Part shown: one piece after another, positions 1 to 9,927 of the stretch | Numbering within the stretch: position 1 is the first letter of the stretch | Layout: each line of letters begins with the position of its first letter | Assembly (NCBI GenBank): GCA_030431675.1 | Contig: JAUIIV010000002.1 | Location: forward strand, 1-64,000 | Direction: 5' to 3' | DNA: 64,000 bases | Source: Gammaproteobacteria bacterium | GTDB taxonomy: Bacteria; Pseudomonadota; Gammaproteobacteria; UBA6186; Azoamicaceae | Program-made: the position numbers and the translations under genes | Notes under the pieces: generated by a model | The model's input: the letters and a program-made list of their open reading frames with translations, nothing else | The model's database searches: none | What the model was told of the DNA's origin: nothing

Positions 1-52
1 TTAAGGCCAATCTAACTGCCTCTTCCTTAAAAGATTTATCGTACTTACTCAT
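1..52 (-). CDS. IS3-type transposase OrfA, N-terminus only
   Basis: Reading leftwards from the ATG at 52 gives MSKYDKSFKEEAVRLAL, then the window ends. This is the usual start of the helix-turn-helix OrfA of IS3-family elements. A good ribosome binding site (AGAGGTG) lies just upstream. The IS terminus seems to be near 85-100, where the sequence changes into the remnant of another gene. Only 17 codons are visible, so the exact IS and whether the element is intact cannot be told. Confidence 0.6.
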   Translation of the reverse strand, partial: MSKYDKSFKEEAVRLAL

Positions 53-92
53 TATTAACACCTCTTCTTGATAATTATATCAAAATTCAGTG

Positions 93-380
93 TCTACTAA
101 ACACGCTGCACACCAGAAACATATGGAGATGTTTTTTTGGACAACAATAAACCATCAAGAAGTAGATTTTATAATTGGAACGGAGCTTGCGATTGAAATA
201 AAATCTACTGACAGAATAACTAAAAAGCATCTTAAAGGTTTAAAACTGCTAAAGGAAGAGGATATATGCAAAAATTATTGTATCGTATCTTTAGATAATA
301 CTATTAATGAATTAGAAGGGTATAAAATATACTATTGGCAAGACTTTCTTCAACTATTATGGTCTGATCAAATCATTTAA
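93..380 (+). pseudogene. 3' remnant of a DUF4143 AAA-type ATPase gene
   Basis: About 95 residues match the C-terminal nuclease-like part of DUF4143 ATP-binding proteins: a TTINHQEVDFIIG strand, then AIEIKSTDRI, the same layout as YYRDKDKKEIDLII / VEIKKTAS in the intact copy at 38096-39319. The ATPase half is missing, and the reading frame begins at the apparent end of the neighbouring insertion sequence. This is seen as disruption by the IS, not as a short real gene. The IS end may supply a GTG start, but a functional product is unlikely. Confidence 0.6.
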
Positions 381-440
381 AGTATATGTAAGGAACTATA
401 CTTCACCTTATCCATTAAAGCAAAATCACAAGATATTCAA

Positions 441-617
441 CTAATCTTGTGGCAAATCAGGGTTTTGTTCTGGAACTGAATAAGAATCATCTGCCCAAGC
501 ACCAAAATCTATCAGTTTGCAGCGCTCACAACAAAATGGCTTGTACGGATTATCCGCATCCCACTTAACAATTTTCTTACACGTAGGGCAATTTACTTCT
601 TTAATTTGCTTATCCAC
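441..617 (-). CDS. yacG: DNA gyrase inhibitor / zinc-binding protein YacG
   Basis: A 58-residue protein starting at GTG (615-617). It has the YacG pattern: VNCPTC near residues 8-13, [15 protein letters not shown] near 19-33, then KLIDFGAWA. The four zinc ligands are C10, C13, C29 and C33, the same spacing as in the Escherichia coli protein. YacG binds the C-terminal region of GyrB and blocks DNA binding by gyrase (family knowledge). It overlaps the stop of the upstream TPR gene by 8 bases, so it is probably translated as the last gene of the secA run. In many gammaproteobacteria yacG sits with coaE/zapD instead. Confidence 0.88.
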   Translation of the reverse strand: MDKQIKEVNCPTCKKIVKWDADNPYKPFCCERCKLIDFGAWADDSYSVPEQNPDLPQD

Positions 618-1539
618 CAGGTAATAAACTCTCTAAGCTTAAGGTTTGTGCCGTTGCTTCGTCTGCAGCAGCTGCAGCAACATTACCAGTATTGTCGTAG
701 ATATTTGCTCGTAATTGATATGCTTTTATGCTTTTGCTATCTAACGCAATTACTTTGTTAATATCCTCAAGTGCTTTTTCATAATCTGTCGTCAAATAAT
801 AAATGACTGAGCGTCTATAATAGGATTCAGCTAAATTTTCTTTTGCGACCTCAGGGTCAACACTAGCTGGTGGTGATGCATGTAGTGCAATTGCTTTAGA
901 ATAATCATCATGCGCTAGCTGTAACTCTTTTTGACGTTCAAATAGCGTCCCACGATTAAAATAGGCTTCTGCATATTCTGGATTTAATTCTAAAGCCTTA
1001 TTATAATCATCCATAGCTTGCTGTAACTGCCCTTGTTCAACCAGCATCAAAGCCCTAGTGTTATAAAAGTTATGGTCATTTGGTCTTAACTCTATAGATT
1101 TGTTCAGATCATTAAGTGCTTCTGTATTCATACCTATCTTTTGCTGTACTAAGCCACGGCTATAATAACTAAGCACTGCTTCATCATTTAATTTAATTGC
1201 ATTTGTATAATCATTGATTGCACCACGATAACGCTGCAATTTCTCATTAGCCAGCCCGCGTTGAAAATAATTATTCTCTACATCCTTGCCTGCTTTAATA
1301 GCAGCATCATATTGTTTAATTAAAGATTCTTGCTCAAGAATAAATTTATCTTTCTTAGAATTAGATAGGCGTATGCTCTGTTGCTCAGGAGTCTCTTGTG
1401 ACTCTAGTATTTCTTTAACAACTTCTGCCTGAGTTGCCTTCTCGTTTTTTTGCTTCTCACTACCAGAAAAAAACAACCAATAAAATACTACTGCAACTAT
1501 TCCTATAACAATATATGTTATCAGTTGTTTTTTAGTCAT
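610..1539 (-). CDS. Membrane-anchored tetratricopeptide repeat protein
   Basis: 309 residues. Residues 5-25 form one hydrophobic helix that looks like an uncleaved N-terminal anchor. Residues ~90-290 are at least five TPR units with the usual A/Y/G spacing ([60 protein letters not shown]). Such proteins act as assembly platforms on the periplasmic face. The specific partner is unknown. The ATG overlaps the stop of the preceding gene (ATGA), so the two are translationally coupled. Confidence 0.75.
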   Translation of the reverse strand: MTKKQLITYIVIGIVAVVFYWLFFSGSEKQKNEKATQAEVVKEILESQETPEQQSIRLSNSKKDKFILEQESLIKQYDAAIKAGKDVENNYFQRGLANEKLQRYRGAINDYTNAIKLNDEAVLSYYSRGLVQQKIGMNTEALNDLNKSIELRPNDHNFYNTRALMLVEQGQLQQAMDDYNKALELNPEYAEAYFNRGTLFERQKELQLAHDDYSKAIALHASPPASVDPEVAKENLAESYYRRSVIYYLTTDYEKALEDINKVIALDSKSIKAYQLRANIYDNTGNVAAAAADEATAQTLSLESLLPGG

Positions 1540-1850
1540 ATCGTTTGTAAATCCTTTCTTCTCATCTTGCCACTACAAATTAACACCATGCGTAACGCAA
1601 AATCTAACGCTACTTGTTCTCCTCTGAAGCAAGCAACCCATGCTCTATTATGCTTTTTTCCATGAGCTGCACTATCAGTAAAAACGTTGTATTCATCTTG
1701 ATATTTTGACACCACCCAACTAACATCGTTAACTGCTGGTGAGCAGTATACTTGCTCACCATAATTAATCTTATCATAAGAATGACGGGATAAAGCTGAC
1801 TGTGCTTTTTGTAGTTTAGTATGTTCTACCCATTTACTTTGATTATGCAT
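1536..1850 (-). CDS. Conserved-looking small protein downstream of secA, function unknown
   Basis: 104 residues from the ATG at 1850, which overlaps the secA stop as TAATG with GGTGAG just upstream. A longer start inside secA is possible (1880) but less likely. The protein has no membrane segment and no motif I recognise. It contains a run of aromatic and charged residues (SWVVSKYQDEYNVF) and one Cys near the C-terminus. Tight coupling on both sides (secA before it, the TPR gene after it) argues that it is real. It could be a small accessory protein of the secA operon, but that is a guess from position. Confidence 0.55.
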   Translation of the reverse strand: MHNQSKWVEHTKLQKAQSALSRHSYDKINYGEQVYCSPAVNDVSWVVSKYQDEYNVFTDSAAHGKKHNRAWVACFRGEQVALDFALRMVLICSGKMRRKDLQTI

Positions 1851-4519
1851 TAGCTCACCGTTGTAATATTGCCATGACACTGTTTATATTTCTTACCTGA
1901 GCCACAAGGACATGGATCATTTCGCCCTACCTTGGGTTGCTGACGCACATATGGCTCTGCCTCTACCACATCTGCCTTTTGCTGTGCCGATGGTTGTGGC
2001 GGCGTAACTACACTTTGTGCCGCATCATGATGATACTCTAAAACTGGCGCATCTTTACGCATACTATCATCTACGGCTTGTACATCCGTATCAGGGCGCA
2101 CTTCTACTTTAGATATAATCGCAATAACCTCACGTTTAATACTATCTAGCATATCTGTGAACAATGTGAATGCCTCACGCTTGTACTCCTGCTTAGGGTC
2201 TTTCTGCGCGTACCCACGCAAGTGAATACTCTGACGCACATAATCCATCGTTGCCAAATGTTCTTTCCAATGAGTATCCAACACATTGAGCATAATTACT
2301 TTTTCTAAATGCTTTATATTTGCAGTACCACCGGCGGCTATTTTTGTAGCATGCAACTCATCAAAGTGTTGAATTAGTTTTTGTAATACCTGTTCAGGCT
2401 GTAAAGTCTTATCTTCAGCCAACCAGTCATTTATAGGCAACTTTTGACCAAACTCTGACTCCAAGATCTGTTGTAGCTCTTCTACTTGCCATTGCTCTTC
2501 TAAGCTATTAGGCGGCATATAAATATTAAGCAAATCAGTCAATACATCATGTTGCATTTCTTCTATAGAATCAGACACATCATCTGTTTCCATTAGTTCA
2601 TTACGTTGACGATAAATAACTTTACGTTGATCATTTGCCACATTATCATAGTCTAGCAACTGCTTACGTATATCAAAGTTATGCCCTTCTACTTTGCGCT
2701 GTGCATTTTCTACAGCTCGAGTTACCAAAGAAGCTGTAATAGCCTCGCCCTTTTGCATACCTAGTTTATTTAAAAAGCCTGACAAACTATCAGAAATGAA
2801 AATACGCATTAGATTATCACGTACAGAAAGATAAAAACGTGTAGAACCAGGGTCACCTTGCCTACCTGCACGACCACGCAACTGGTTATCTATCCTTCTA
2901 GACTCATGTCTCTCAGTACCTATGATATGTAAGCCACCAACAGCTAACACTTCGTCATGGCGTTTTTGCCAGTCTGACTTATCCTCACCTTCATCTAAAT
3001 GACCACCCAATACAATATCAGTACCACGACCAGCCATATTAGTAGCAATAGTTACTTTGCCAGGTCTACCCGCCTCAGCAATAATTTGTGCCTCTTGCTC
3101 ATGGAACTTAGCATTTAAAACTTTATGCTCAATTTTATGCTTTCTAAGTAAATTCGATAGAAATTCAGAAGTTTCTATAGAGATAGTACCTACTAAAACT
3201 GGCTGTTTACGCTCCACACATGATTTAATATCATCGACAATTGCTGCAAACTTCTCTTCCTGTGTAAGGTAAATTAAGTCTGCCATATCTTGGCGTGCTC
3301 TTGGTTTATTCGTCGGAATAACTACTACTTCTAAACCATAAATTTGCTGAAACTCATAGGCTTCAGTATCAGCGGTACCCGTCATACCGGCAATTTTGTC
3401 ATAAAGACGAAAATAATTCTGAAAAGTAATCGAAGCCAGCGTCTGATTTTCATTTTGTATTTTTACTTTTTCTTTAGCTTCTACCGCTTGGTGCAATCCT
3501 TCTGACCAACGTCTGCCTTGCATAGTACGTCCAGTATGCTCATCAACGATAATAACTTCGCCATCTTTAACAATATAATCTACATCTCGCTTATACATAC
3601 TGTGAGCACGCAACGCCGCATATACGTGATGCACAATACTTATATTTTGTGCATCATATAAACTAGCGCCTGGTTTTAACAAACCTTTTTCGACCAGCAT
3701 TTCTTCGACTTTTTGGTGTCCATCCTCAGTTAAGAATGCTTGTTTGTTCTTTTCATCTACTGTGAAATCTTCTTCTAGCTTAAGACTAGGTACTATCAGA
3801 TCAATTTTCATATATAGTTCAGAGCTATCTTGATCTGCCCCAGAGATGATTAATGGCGTACGCGCCTCATCAATTAAAATAGAATCAACTTCATCCACAA
3901 TGGCATAAGATAATTTGCGTTGCATGCGCTCGGCAGCAGTAAATGCCATGTTGTCGCGTAAATAATCAAAACCAAATTCATTATTGGTACCATAAATAAT
4001 ATCTGCAGCATAAGCAGCTTGTTTTTCATTATTCTTAAGATCATGAATAACAACACCGACTCGCAAACCTAGTGCTTTGTAAATAGGAGACATCCATTCA
4101 GCATCACGCTTAGCCAAATAGTCATTAACCGTGACTATATGCACCCCATCACCTGTAAGAGCATTGAGACATGCTGGCAAAGTTGCCATTAAGGTTTTAC
4201 CTTCACCAGTACCCATCTCCGCTATCTGGCCATGATGCAAAGCCATGCCACCTATGAGCTGCACATCAAAATGGCGCATTCCCATCGTACGCTTAGCAAC
4301 TTCACGTACAATCGCAAAACATTCCGGTAATAAGTCATCTAATGTAGTGCCATTTTGAGGGCGTTGCTTTAGTTCAGAATATGCTTGGGTAAGCTGCTCG
4401 TCATTAAGTGCTTGAAATTTTGTCTCTAAAGCATTAACCTCTTCCACAGTTTTTCTGTACTGCTTGAGTAAACGCTCATTTCTGCTACCAAATATTTTTT
4501 TTAAAAAAGTATTAAACAT
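1850..4519 (-). CDS. secA: Preprotein translocase motor subunit SecA
   Basis: 889 residues, the normal length. SecA hydrolyses ATP to push unfolded preproteins through SecYEG. Visible motifs are Walker A MGTGEGKT (~102-109), the Walker B-like [16 protein letters not shown] (~208-223), [13 protein letters not shown] in the second motor half, and [14 protein letters not shown]. The C-terminal SecB/zinc motif [14 protein letters not shown] is complete (three Cys and one His). The gene diverges from dciA, with 22 bases between start codons, and begins a coupled run with the small protein, the TPR protein and yacG. Its usual neighbour lpxC is on the other side of dciA. Confidence 0.98.
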   Translation of the reverse strand: MFNTFLKKIFGSRNERLLKQYRKTVEEVNALETKFQALNDEQLTQAYSELKQRPQNGTTLDDLLPECFAIVREVAKRTMGMRHFDVQLIGGMALHHGQIAEMGTGEGKTLMATLPACLNALTGDGVHIVTVNDYLAKRDAEWMSPIYKALGLRVGVVIHDLKNNEKQAAYAADIIYGTNNEFGFDYLRDNMAFTAAERMQRKLSYAIVDEVDSILIDEARTPLIISGADQDSSELYMKIDLIVPSLKLEEDFTVDEKNKQAFLTEDGHQKVEEMLVEKGLLKPGASLYDAQNISIVHHVYAALRAHSMYKRDVDYIVKDGEVIIVDEHTGRTMQGRRWSEGLHQAVEAKEKVKIQNENQTLASITFQNYFRLYDKIAGMTGTADTEAYEFQQIYGLEVVVIPTNKPRARQDMADLIYLTQEEKFAAIVDDIKSCVERKQPVLVGTISIETSEFLSNLLRKHKIEHKVLNAKFHEQEAQIIAEAGRPGKVTIATNMAGRGTDIVLGGHLDEGEDKSDWQKRHDEVLAVGGLHIIGTERHESRRIDNQLRGRAGRQGDPGSTRFYLSVRDNLMRIFISDSLSGFLNKLGMQKGEAITASLVTRAVENAQRKVEGHNFDIRKQLLDYDNVANDQRKVIYRQRNELMETDDVSDSIEEMQHDVLTDLLNIYMPPNSLEEQWQVEELQQILESEFGQKLPINDWLAEDKTLQPEQVLQKLIQHFDELHATKIAAGGTANIKHLEKVIMLNVLDTHWKEHLATMDYVRQSIHLRGYAQKDPKQEYKREAFTLFTDMLDSIKREVIAIISKVEVRPDTDVQAVDDSMRKDAPVLEYHHDAAQSVVTPPQPSAQQKADVVEAEPYVRQQPKVGRNDPCPCGSGKKYKQCHGNITTVS

Positions 4520-4541
4520 TATTTTATGCTACCTTAACTAT

Positions 4542-4991
4542 ATGCACTACAAGCCAAACCAAACACTTTCCGACTTGTTATATTCCAGCCCCAGCCTTGG
4601 CGGATTTACTAGTAAGTTAGAACAGCTGCAAGAACTTAACAAACTAGTCGCCAGCCAGCTAGAGACCAGCTTACAACCCCACTGCCGAGTCGCCAATTTA
4701 CGCAACGGCAAACTTATTTTAACAACCACCAGTCCAACATGGAACCATAAACTGCGCTTTTGCAGCCTAGATCTACTTAGCTCGCTGCGCAAAGACCCCC
4801 GTTGGGCCGGTCTGTCCAGCATTGAAGTAAAGGTGGACTACTTACCTGTACATTCAGATGATACTACAAAAACTTTAGAAAAACCTAAGCCAATCAGCCA
4901 ACAAGCAGCTGATTCACTTGCCATAGCAGCTCAGGGAATCAAAGATCAGCGCCTAGCAGCTGCAGTTTTGCAGCTGTCCAGAAAAAAGTGA
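4542..4991 (+). CDS. dciA: DciA-like (DUF721) protein, putative DnaB helicase loader
   Basis: 149 residues from the ATG at 4542. An upstream in-frame extension would run into the secA start region and is rejected. The central part (LEQLQELNKLVASQLETSL, CRVANLRNGKLILTTTSP, WNHKLRFCSLDLLSSLR) fits the DUF721 fold, including the conserved W-x-x-x-L-R segment. DciA loads the replicative helicase DnaB in bacteria without DnaC (family knowledge). A DUF721 gene between lpxC and secA is the standard place in gammaproteobacteria that have dciA. It lies opposite to its neighbours and converges on lpxC. Confidence 0.75.
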   Translation: MHYKPNQTLSDLLYSSPSLGGFTSKLEQLQELNKLVASQLETSLQPHCRVANLRNGKLILTTTSPTWNHKLRFCSLDLLSSLRKDPRWAGLSSIEVKVDYLPVHSDDTTKTLEKPKPISQQAADSLAIAAQGIKDQRLAAAVLQLSRKK

Positions 4992-5004
4992 ATTGCATGA
5001 CACA

Positions 5005-5943
5005 TTATGCACCAGCAGGATTTGCCACCATTTGAGGATTCTGATAAGCAATTGGCGCTTCTTCTTGGGTAAAAGTAACCTCTTCCCACGCACTTTGCTC
5101 AGCTAATAGCGTGCGCAGCAAAGCGTTGTTAAGGGCATGTCCAGATTTAAAACCGGAAAACTCACCTATCAAGCTTCTGCCAAGCAATGATAAATCACCT
5201 ACCGCATCAAGGATTTTGTGTTTTACAAATTCATCTTGATAACGCAAACCATCTTCATTGATAATTTTATATTCATCTAACACAACAGCGTTATCCAAAC
5301 TACCGCCAAGGGCTAGATTATTAGCACGCAGCCATTCGTAATCTGACATAAATCCAAAAGTACGGGCTCGAGATACTTCTTTTACGTAAGAAGTACTAGA
5401 AAAATCTAAGGTTGCTTTCTGGATCCCACTCTGCAGCAATGGATGTTTGTAATCTAATTCTAAAGAAACCTTAAAACCTTCAAAAGGTTGTAAACAAGCC
5501 CATTTGTCCTTATCTTCTACACGCACCATCTTTTTTATACGAATAAACTTCTTCGGCGCATTTTGCTCTTTAATGCCAGCGGATTGTAGTAGAAATACAA
5601 AAGGACTCGCACTTCCGTCCATGATGGGTACTTCTGGTGCTGTAACCTCTACATAAGCATTATCAATACCTAAGCCGGCTAACGCAGATAATAAATGCTC
5701 AACCGTTGAGACTTGTGAAGCTCCATGACCTAAAGACGTAGATAAACGCGTATCACCAACATTCTCCGCGCTTGCTAACCACTCCACAACTGGATCTAAG
5801 TCTACCCTTCTAAACACAATGCCGGTATCAACTGGAGCTGGCTTTAAAGTTAAGTAAACTTTTTCGCCGGTGTGTAAACCAACACCCATAGCACGAATGT
5901 CATGGCGCAGCGTGCGCTGCAAAATATATTGTTTGTCGCTCAT
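5005..5943 (-). CDS. lpxC: UDP-3-O-acyl-N-acetylglucosamine deacetylase
   Basis: 312 residues. LpxC is the zinc enzyme of the first committed step of lipid A synthesis. Metal and active-site motifs are present: [21 protein letters not shown] (His in HLLSAL), the dyad region [18 protein letters not shown] (His and Asp), and [13 protein letters not shown]. The start ATG lies 8 bases after the ftsZ stop, as expected at the end of the division cluster. The protein shows that the organism makes lipid A. No unusual feature is seen. Confidence 0.97.
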   Translation of the reverse strand: MSDKQYILQRTLRHDIRAMGVGLHTGEKVYLTLKPAPVDTGIVFRRVDLDPVVEWLASAENVGDTRLSTSLGHGASQVSTVEHLLSALAGLGIDNAYVEVTAPEVPIMDGSASPFVFLLQSAGIKEQNAPKKFIRIKKMVRVEDKDKWACLQPFEGFKVSLELDYKHPLLQSGIQKATLDFSSTSYVKEVSRARTFGFMSDYEWLRANNLALGGSLDNAVVLDEYKIINEDGLRYQDEFVKHKILDAVGDLSLLGRSLIGEFSGFKSGHALNNALLRTLLAEQSAWEEVTFTQEEAPIAYQNPQMVANPAGA

Positions 5944-5951
5944 TAAACTTA

Positions 5952-7112
5952 CTAATCTGATTGACGACGCAAAAACGCCGGGATATCCAAATAGTCCATA
6001 TTGTGCTCGTTTGAATCAGAATTTTCAAGTTTATTGTTAGTTTGAGTGCTTGTCTGCGACTCAGTTGATGTATTACGCGTCAATACTGTGCGATCAAATT
6101 TGGCGCTTAAGTCTTCTCGCACCTCAGAGCGCTTAGAGCTCAACGCTTTGTTCTCTACCTTACCTAGACCAGTAGCAACTAGCGTAACTCGCAACTCATC
6201 TGTCATCTCAGGATCAATAACAGTACCAACAATCACTGTTGCATCTTCAGAAGTAAAGTTCTTCACAGCGTCACCAACAGCTTCGAACTCTGAAATTGCC
6301 ATGTTCATGCCGGCAGTAATATTTACCAAGACACCTTTTGCGCCCGACAAGTTAATATCATCAAGTAATGGGCTAGCAATCGCCGCTCTCGCAGCTTCCA
6401 CTGCACGATTCTCACCTCGCGCCTTACCAGTACCCATCATAGAAATACCCATCTGCGACATAACTGTTCGCACATCGGCAAAATCAACATTAATTAAGCC
6501 AGGTCGAGTGATTAGCTCTGCTATACCCTGTACCGCACCAAGCAATACATTATTAGCCGCTTTAAAAGCATCTAATAAAGACACATCTTTACCTAATACC
6601 GATAATAATTTTTCATTCGGTATAGTAATCAAAGAATCTACAGCTTGACTTAAACTCTCTATACCAGCCTCTGCTATAGCCACGCGTTTACGACCTTCAA
6701 ATGGGAAAGGTTTAGTCACAACCGCCACAGTTAAAATACCTAACTCCTTGGCAATCTCAGCAATAATTGGTGCAGCACCCGTACCTGTACCACCGCCCAT
6801 ACCTGCAGTGATAAATACCATATCAGCACCTTCTAAAAGATCACGAATCCTATCTCTATCTTCTAAGGCACTCTGACGACCAATTTCAGGATTTGCGCCA
6901 GCACCTAAGCCCTTGGTAATTTCATTTCCAAGCTGCAAAATAGATCTCACTTGCATATTTTTCAGGGCTTGCGCATCAGTATTAGCCGCAATAAATTCCA
7001 CACCCTCGATGTTAGCCTCAGCCATATAAGCCACGGCATTACCACCACCACCACCAACGCCAATCACTTTAATGACTGCATTTTCTGGAAAGTTGTCGAC
7101 TAATTCAAACAT
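5952..7112 (-). CDS. ftsZ: Cell division GTPase FtsZ
   Basis: 386 residues. Tubulin-type GTPase that polymerises into the Z ring. The nucleotide loop [10 protein letters not shown] is at ~18-27, the tubulin signature [10 protein letters not shown] at ~106-115, and the T7/catalytic [11 protein letters not shown] at ~205. The variable linker is short and rich in Ser/Thr/Asn. The C-terminal peptide ([14 protein letters not shown]) that binds FtsA, ZipA and MinC is intact, which fits the ftsA and minCDE genes in the same window. Confidence 0.98.
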   Translation of the reverse strand: MFELVDNFPENAVIKVIGVGGGGGNAVAYMAEANIEGVEFIAANTDAQALKNMQVRSILQLGNEITKGLGAGANPEIGRQSALEDRDRIRDLLEGADMVFITAGMGGGTGTGAAPIIAEIAKELGILTVAVVTKPFPFEGRKRVAIAEAGIESLSQAVDSLITIPNEKLLSVLGKDVSLLDAFKAANNVLLGAVQGIAELITRPGLINVDFADVRTVMSQMGISMMGTGKARGENRAVEAARAAIASPLLDDINLSGAKGVLVNITAGMNMAISEFEAVGDAVKNFTSEDATVIVGTVIDPEMTDELRVTLVATGLGKVENKALSSKRSEVREDLSAKFDRTVLTRNTSTESQTSTQTNNKLENSDSNEHNMDYLDIPAFLRRQSD

Positions 7113-7122
7113 AATTTATTCC

Positions 7123-8295
7123 TTAGAAATTGCCCTGAAACCAGTGTTTCACTTTGTTTAAAACATTACCAATACCCTGCTGCATGCTAACTTTGCGTGG
7201 TGTAGCATCAATTACTTGATGGCCATGCAAAACCAAGCCAACTGCAGTTGCAAATGCAGGGTTCTCTACTACTTCTGGCATACCAGTTACATACCGAGGT
7301 ACCCCAACACGTACGTGCGTCTGGAATATAGACTCAGCAAGTTCTACCAAACCATATGTTTTGGCGCTACCACCAGTCAAGACCACACCAGCACCGAGTA
7401 AACCATCCCAGCCCTTTTCACGCAAATCAGCCGCAATTAAAGCAAACAACTCCTCAAAACGCGGCTCCATTACTTGAACTATTTCTTCTTGTTCTGGTTC
7501 TGCTAATCCTTTAAATGCACAACCCTTTGATATTTTTAAGCTTTCAGCATCTGCATGTCCCATGCGTAAGGCTATTGCTAAATCATTTGTTACCAAATCC
7601 CCTGCTACCGGTAATACTGCAGTATGTCTAATCGCATCATCTACGAACACTGCGACATCTGTAGTACCGCTACCAATATCAATCAAACAAACCCCGAGAT
7701 TTTTCTCATCTTCAGTTAAAACTGCTTTGCTAGAAGCTAACTGTTGCAACAGCATATCATCTACTTCTATACCGCAACGACGAATACAATTAACAATATT
7801 TTGGGCAGCACCAATAGCACCGGTAACGATATGTACTTGTCCTTCTAGACGCACTCCAGCCATGCCTAGTGGATCTACAATTCCTTCTTGATGATCAACT
7901 TTATATTCTTGCGGCAATACATGCAGAATTTTATGATCTGCAGGGATGGCTACCGCCTTAGCCGCTTCAATTACCCTCTCTATATCATCTTCTGTCACTT
8001 CACCATTTTTAATTGCCACAAAACCATGTGAGTTTTGACTTTTTATGTGGCCACCGGCTATGCCAGTAAATACAGAATGCACCTGGCACCCTGCCATCAA
8101 TTCTGCTTCCTCAATGGCGGTTTGCACTGATTGAACCGTAGCATCGATATTAACTACCACTCCCTTCTTCAAACCACGTGAAGGATTGGTACCTATCCCA
8201 ATGATATCTAATACTCCCTCCGCATTAACCTCAGCAACTACTGCCACTACTTTGGAAGTTCCGATGTCTAATCCTACAATTAAATTATTATCCAC
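7123..8295 (-). CDS. ftsA: Cell division protein FtsA
   Basis: 390 residues, slightly shorter than the Escherichia coli protein. It is an actin-like ATPase that tethers FtsZ to the membrane. Visible elements are the phosphate-1 motif VGLDIGTSKVVAVV (~7-20), the second phosphate motif CLIDIGSGTTDVAVF (~203-217), adenosine motif VVLTGGSAKTYGL, and a C-terminal amphipathic helix (NVLNKVKHWFQGNF) for membrane binding. The gene is 10 bases upstream of ftsZ and 7 bases downstream of ftsQ, all in one transcription unit. Confidence 0.97.
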   Translation of the reverse strand: MDNNLIVGLDIGTSKVVAVVAEVNAEGVLDIIGIGTNPSRGLKKGVVVNIDATVQSVQTAIEEAELMAGCQVHSVFTGIAGGHIKSQNSHGFVAIKNGEVTEDDIERVIEAAKAVAIPADHKILHVLPQEYKVDHQEGIVDPLGMAGVRLEGQVHIVTGAIGAAQNIVNCIRRCGIEVDDMLLQQLASSKAVLTEDEKNLGVCLIDIGSGTTDVAVFVDDAIRHTAVLPVAGDLVTNDLAIALRMGHADAESLKISKGCAFKGLAEPEQEEIVQVMEPRFEELFALIAADLREKGWDGLLGAGVVLTGGSAKTYGLVELAESIFQTHVRVGVPRYVTGMPEVVENPAFATAVGLVLHGHQVIDATPRKVSMQQGIGNVLNKVKHWFQGNF

Positions 8296-8302
8296 GTGCC
8301 AC

Positions 8303-9010
8303 CTATCCTACTGCTAATCCATTTGTATATCGTAAATCCACTACACGGATGTGTTCATGTTCATTTCTTAACTTACTAGTATAAGCTAAAACGAAGCGTT
8401 GCAAGCGTTCTACTAGCTCTTTTTGTCCCAAAATCACCACTAAGCCATTATCCAAGACCAATCTCCAGCCCTGATCTGATAGTAAACTTAACTCCTCAAT
8501 TACTAATTCTAAAGACTGTAAATGCTTATTGGCTAAAGAATATATATCCACCATCTCCGATACCCGCTCCCTGTCACCTATAAACTGCGGTAGATTTGTG
8601 ATATTAGCCACAGTTTGGGGAAAAAATAAGCGACCATTAACATCTATGATTCCCCGCTCTTCCCATAGCGCTAAGGGTTTGTGTTCAATTAAACTTATCT
8701 GTAAACGATTAGGCCATTTGCGCTGTACATCCGCCCGCGCAATCCATGGCAAAGTCTCCAAACGTTGTTTCACCTCTTGCACATCGCAAGCAAAAAAGCC
8801 TTGCTGAATTAAAGGGCTAACCGCTCGCCGAATTAAATCAGGATCTTCATAATGTAAACTCTCAGTAAAGGCTACCACCTCTATAGGTATAAAACCAACT
8901 TTAGTAATAGCTCTATATGCAACTAGCCCACAACATGCTAGTGATAAGCATAGCAATCCTGTAGCTAGGCTAAGCTTTAGTCCCTTTTGCATAATCAATA
9001 CTACTCTCAA
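8303..9010 (-). CDS. ftsQ: Cell division protein FtsQ
   Basis: Up to 235 residues; a start at the internal ATG (8992, MQKGLKLSL) is also possible and both overlap the end of ddl. There is a short cytoplasmic head, one membrane helix (~14-32), then a periplasmic POTRA-like part (VVAFTESLHYEDPDLIRRAV) and the FtsQ/DivIB domain with WPNRLQISLIEHKPLALWEE. FtsQ links the early and late divisome proteins. Sequence similarity to FtsQ is weak overall, as usual for the family, but its place between ddl and ftsA settles the call. Confidence 0.93.
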   Translation of the reverse strand: MRVVLIMQKGLKLSLATGLLCLSLACCGLVAYRAITKVGFIPIEVVAFTESLHYEDPDLIRRAVSPLIQQGFFACDVQEVKQRLETLPWIARADVQRKWPNRLQISLIEHKPLALWEERGIIDVNGRLFFPQTVANITNLPQFIGDRERVSEMVDIYSLANKHLQSLELVIEELSLLSDQGWRLVLDNGLVVILGQKELVERLQRFVLAYTSKLRNEHEHIRVVDLRYTNGLAVG

Positions 9011-9911
9011 TCCCTATAGTTACAGACAAAATTTCCAACACCAGTTCATCAAATGATAAACCAGCCGCCTTAGCAGACATTGGTACCAAGCTATGTGTAG
9101 TCATACCTGGTACGGTATTCACCTCTAAAATCCAAAAATCGCCATTCAAATCACGAATAAAGTCCACACGCCCCCAACCAGATGCGCCTACCGCTTGATA
9201 CGCCTGCTTAGCTAGTTTCTGCAAATTCTCTTCTTCCATAGCAGTTAACGGACTTGGACATAAATATTGCGTATCCTCGGCAATATACTTAGCATTATAA
9301 TCATAAAAGGTCGCATTTGCGGTAATCTGTACTGACGGTAAAGCTTGGTTACCCAAAATAGCTACCGAATACTCATCGCCAATAATCCATGGCTCAATCA
9401 TTACCTCACCATATTTACCCGCCAGCAAACATGCGCGTTCAAACTCTCCTGCTGCGTTTACTCTGGAAACACCAACACTGGAACCTTCATACACAGGTTT
9501 CACACATAGTGGCAAGCCAAATGCTTTAATATACTCCTCAGCATTAGTACCATGTTTCCAAAGCTTAAAAGGGGCTGTTGCCAACCCTAAGCCCAACCAA
9601 ACTCGCTTACTGCGAACCTTATCCATGCTTAATGCAGAACCGAGCACTTTACTGCCAGTGTAGGGAATATTCAAGAGCTCTAACAAACCTTGCATGGTGC
9701 CATCTTCACCCCCACGACCATGCAAAACTACAAACGCACAGCTAAAACTACCATTTTGTAGCTTTTCAAGAAAATCTTGCTGTTGGGTATCAATTTTTTC
9801 TGCCTCAACACCTTTACGCAACAAAGCAGCATGCACAGCCTCTCCCGACTGTAACGAAATCTCACGCTCAGCCGAGTTACCACCCATTAGTACTGCGACT
9901 TTTCCAAACAT
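8970..9911 (-). CDS. ddl: D-alanine--D-alanine ligase
   Basis: 313 residues, ATP-grasp enzyme that joins two D-Ala for the peptidoglycan stem peptide. N-terminal VLMGGNSAEREISLQSG (~7-23) and HGRGGEDGTMQGLLELL (~64-80) are the D-Ala binding signatures. The ATP-grasp core includes CVKPVYEGSSVGVSRV and the metal-binding end FWILEVNTVPGMTTHSL. The 3' end overlaps ftsQ and the start follows murB by 16 bases. DdlB-type by position. Confidence 0.97.
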   Translation of the reverse strand: MFGKVAVLMGGNSAEREISLQSGEAVHAALLRKGVEAEKIDTQQQDFLEKLQNGSFSCAFVVLHGRGGEDGTMQGLLELLNIPYTGSKVLGSALSMDKVRSKRVWLGLGLATAPFKLWKHGTNAEEYIKAFGLPLCVKPVYEGSSVGVSRVNAAGEFERACLLAGKYGEVMIEPWIIGDEYSVAILGNQALPSVQITANATFYDYNAKYIAEDTQYLCPSPLTAMEEENLQKLAKQAYQAVGASGWGRVDFIRDLNGDFWILEVNTVPGMTTHSLVPMSAKAAGLSFDELVLEILSVTIGIESSIDYAKGTKA

Positions 9912-9927
9912 TAACCTATGCTCTCCT

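Noticed and set aside
3057..3272. Open frames antisense to secA, ftsZ, ftsA and other housekeeping genes
   Set aside because: They lack ribosome binding sites and family similarity and mirror the codon pattern of the real genes.
4464..4541. Longer N-terminus of the DciA-like protein beginning at 4464
   Set aside because: It would read through the secA start codon region on the other strand; the ATG at 4542 gives the family length and start.
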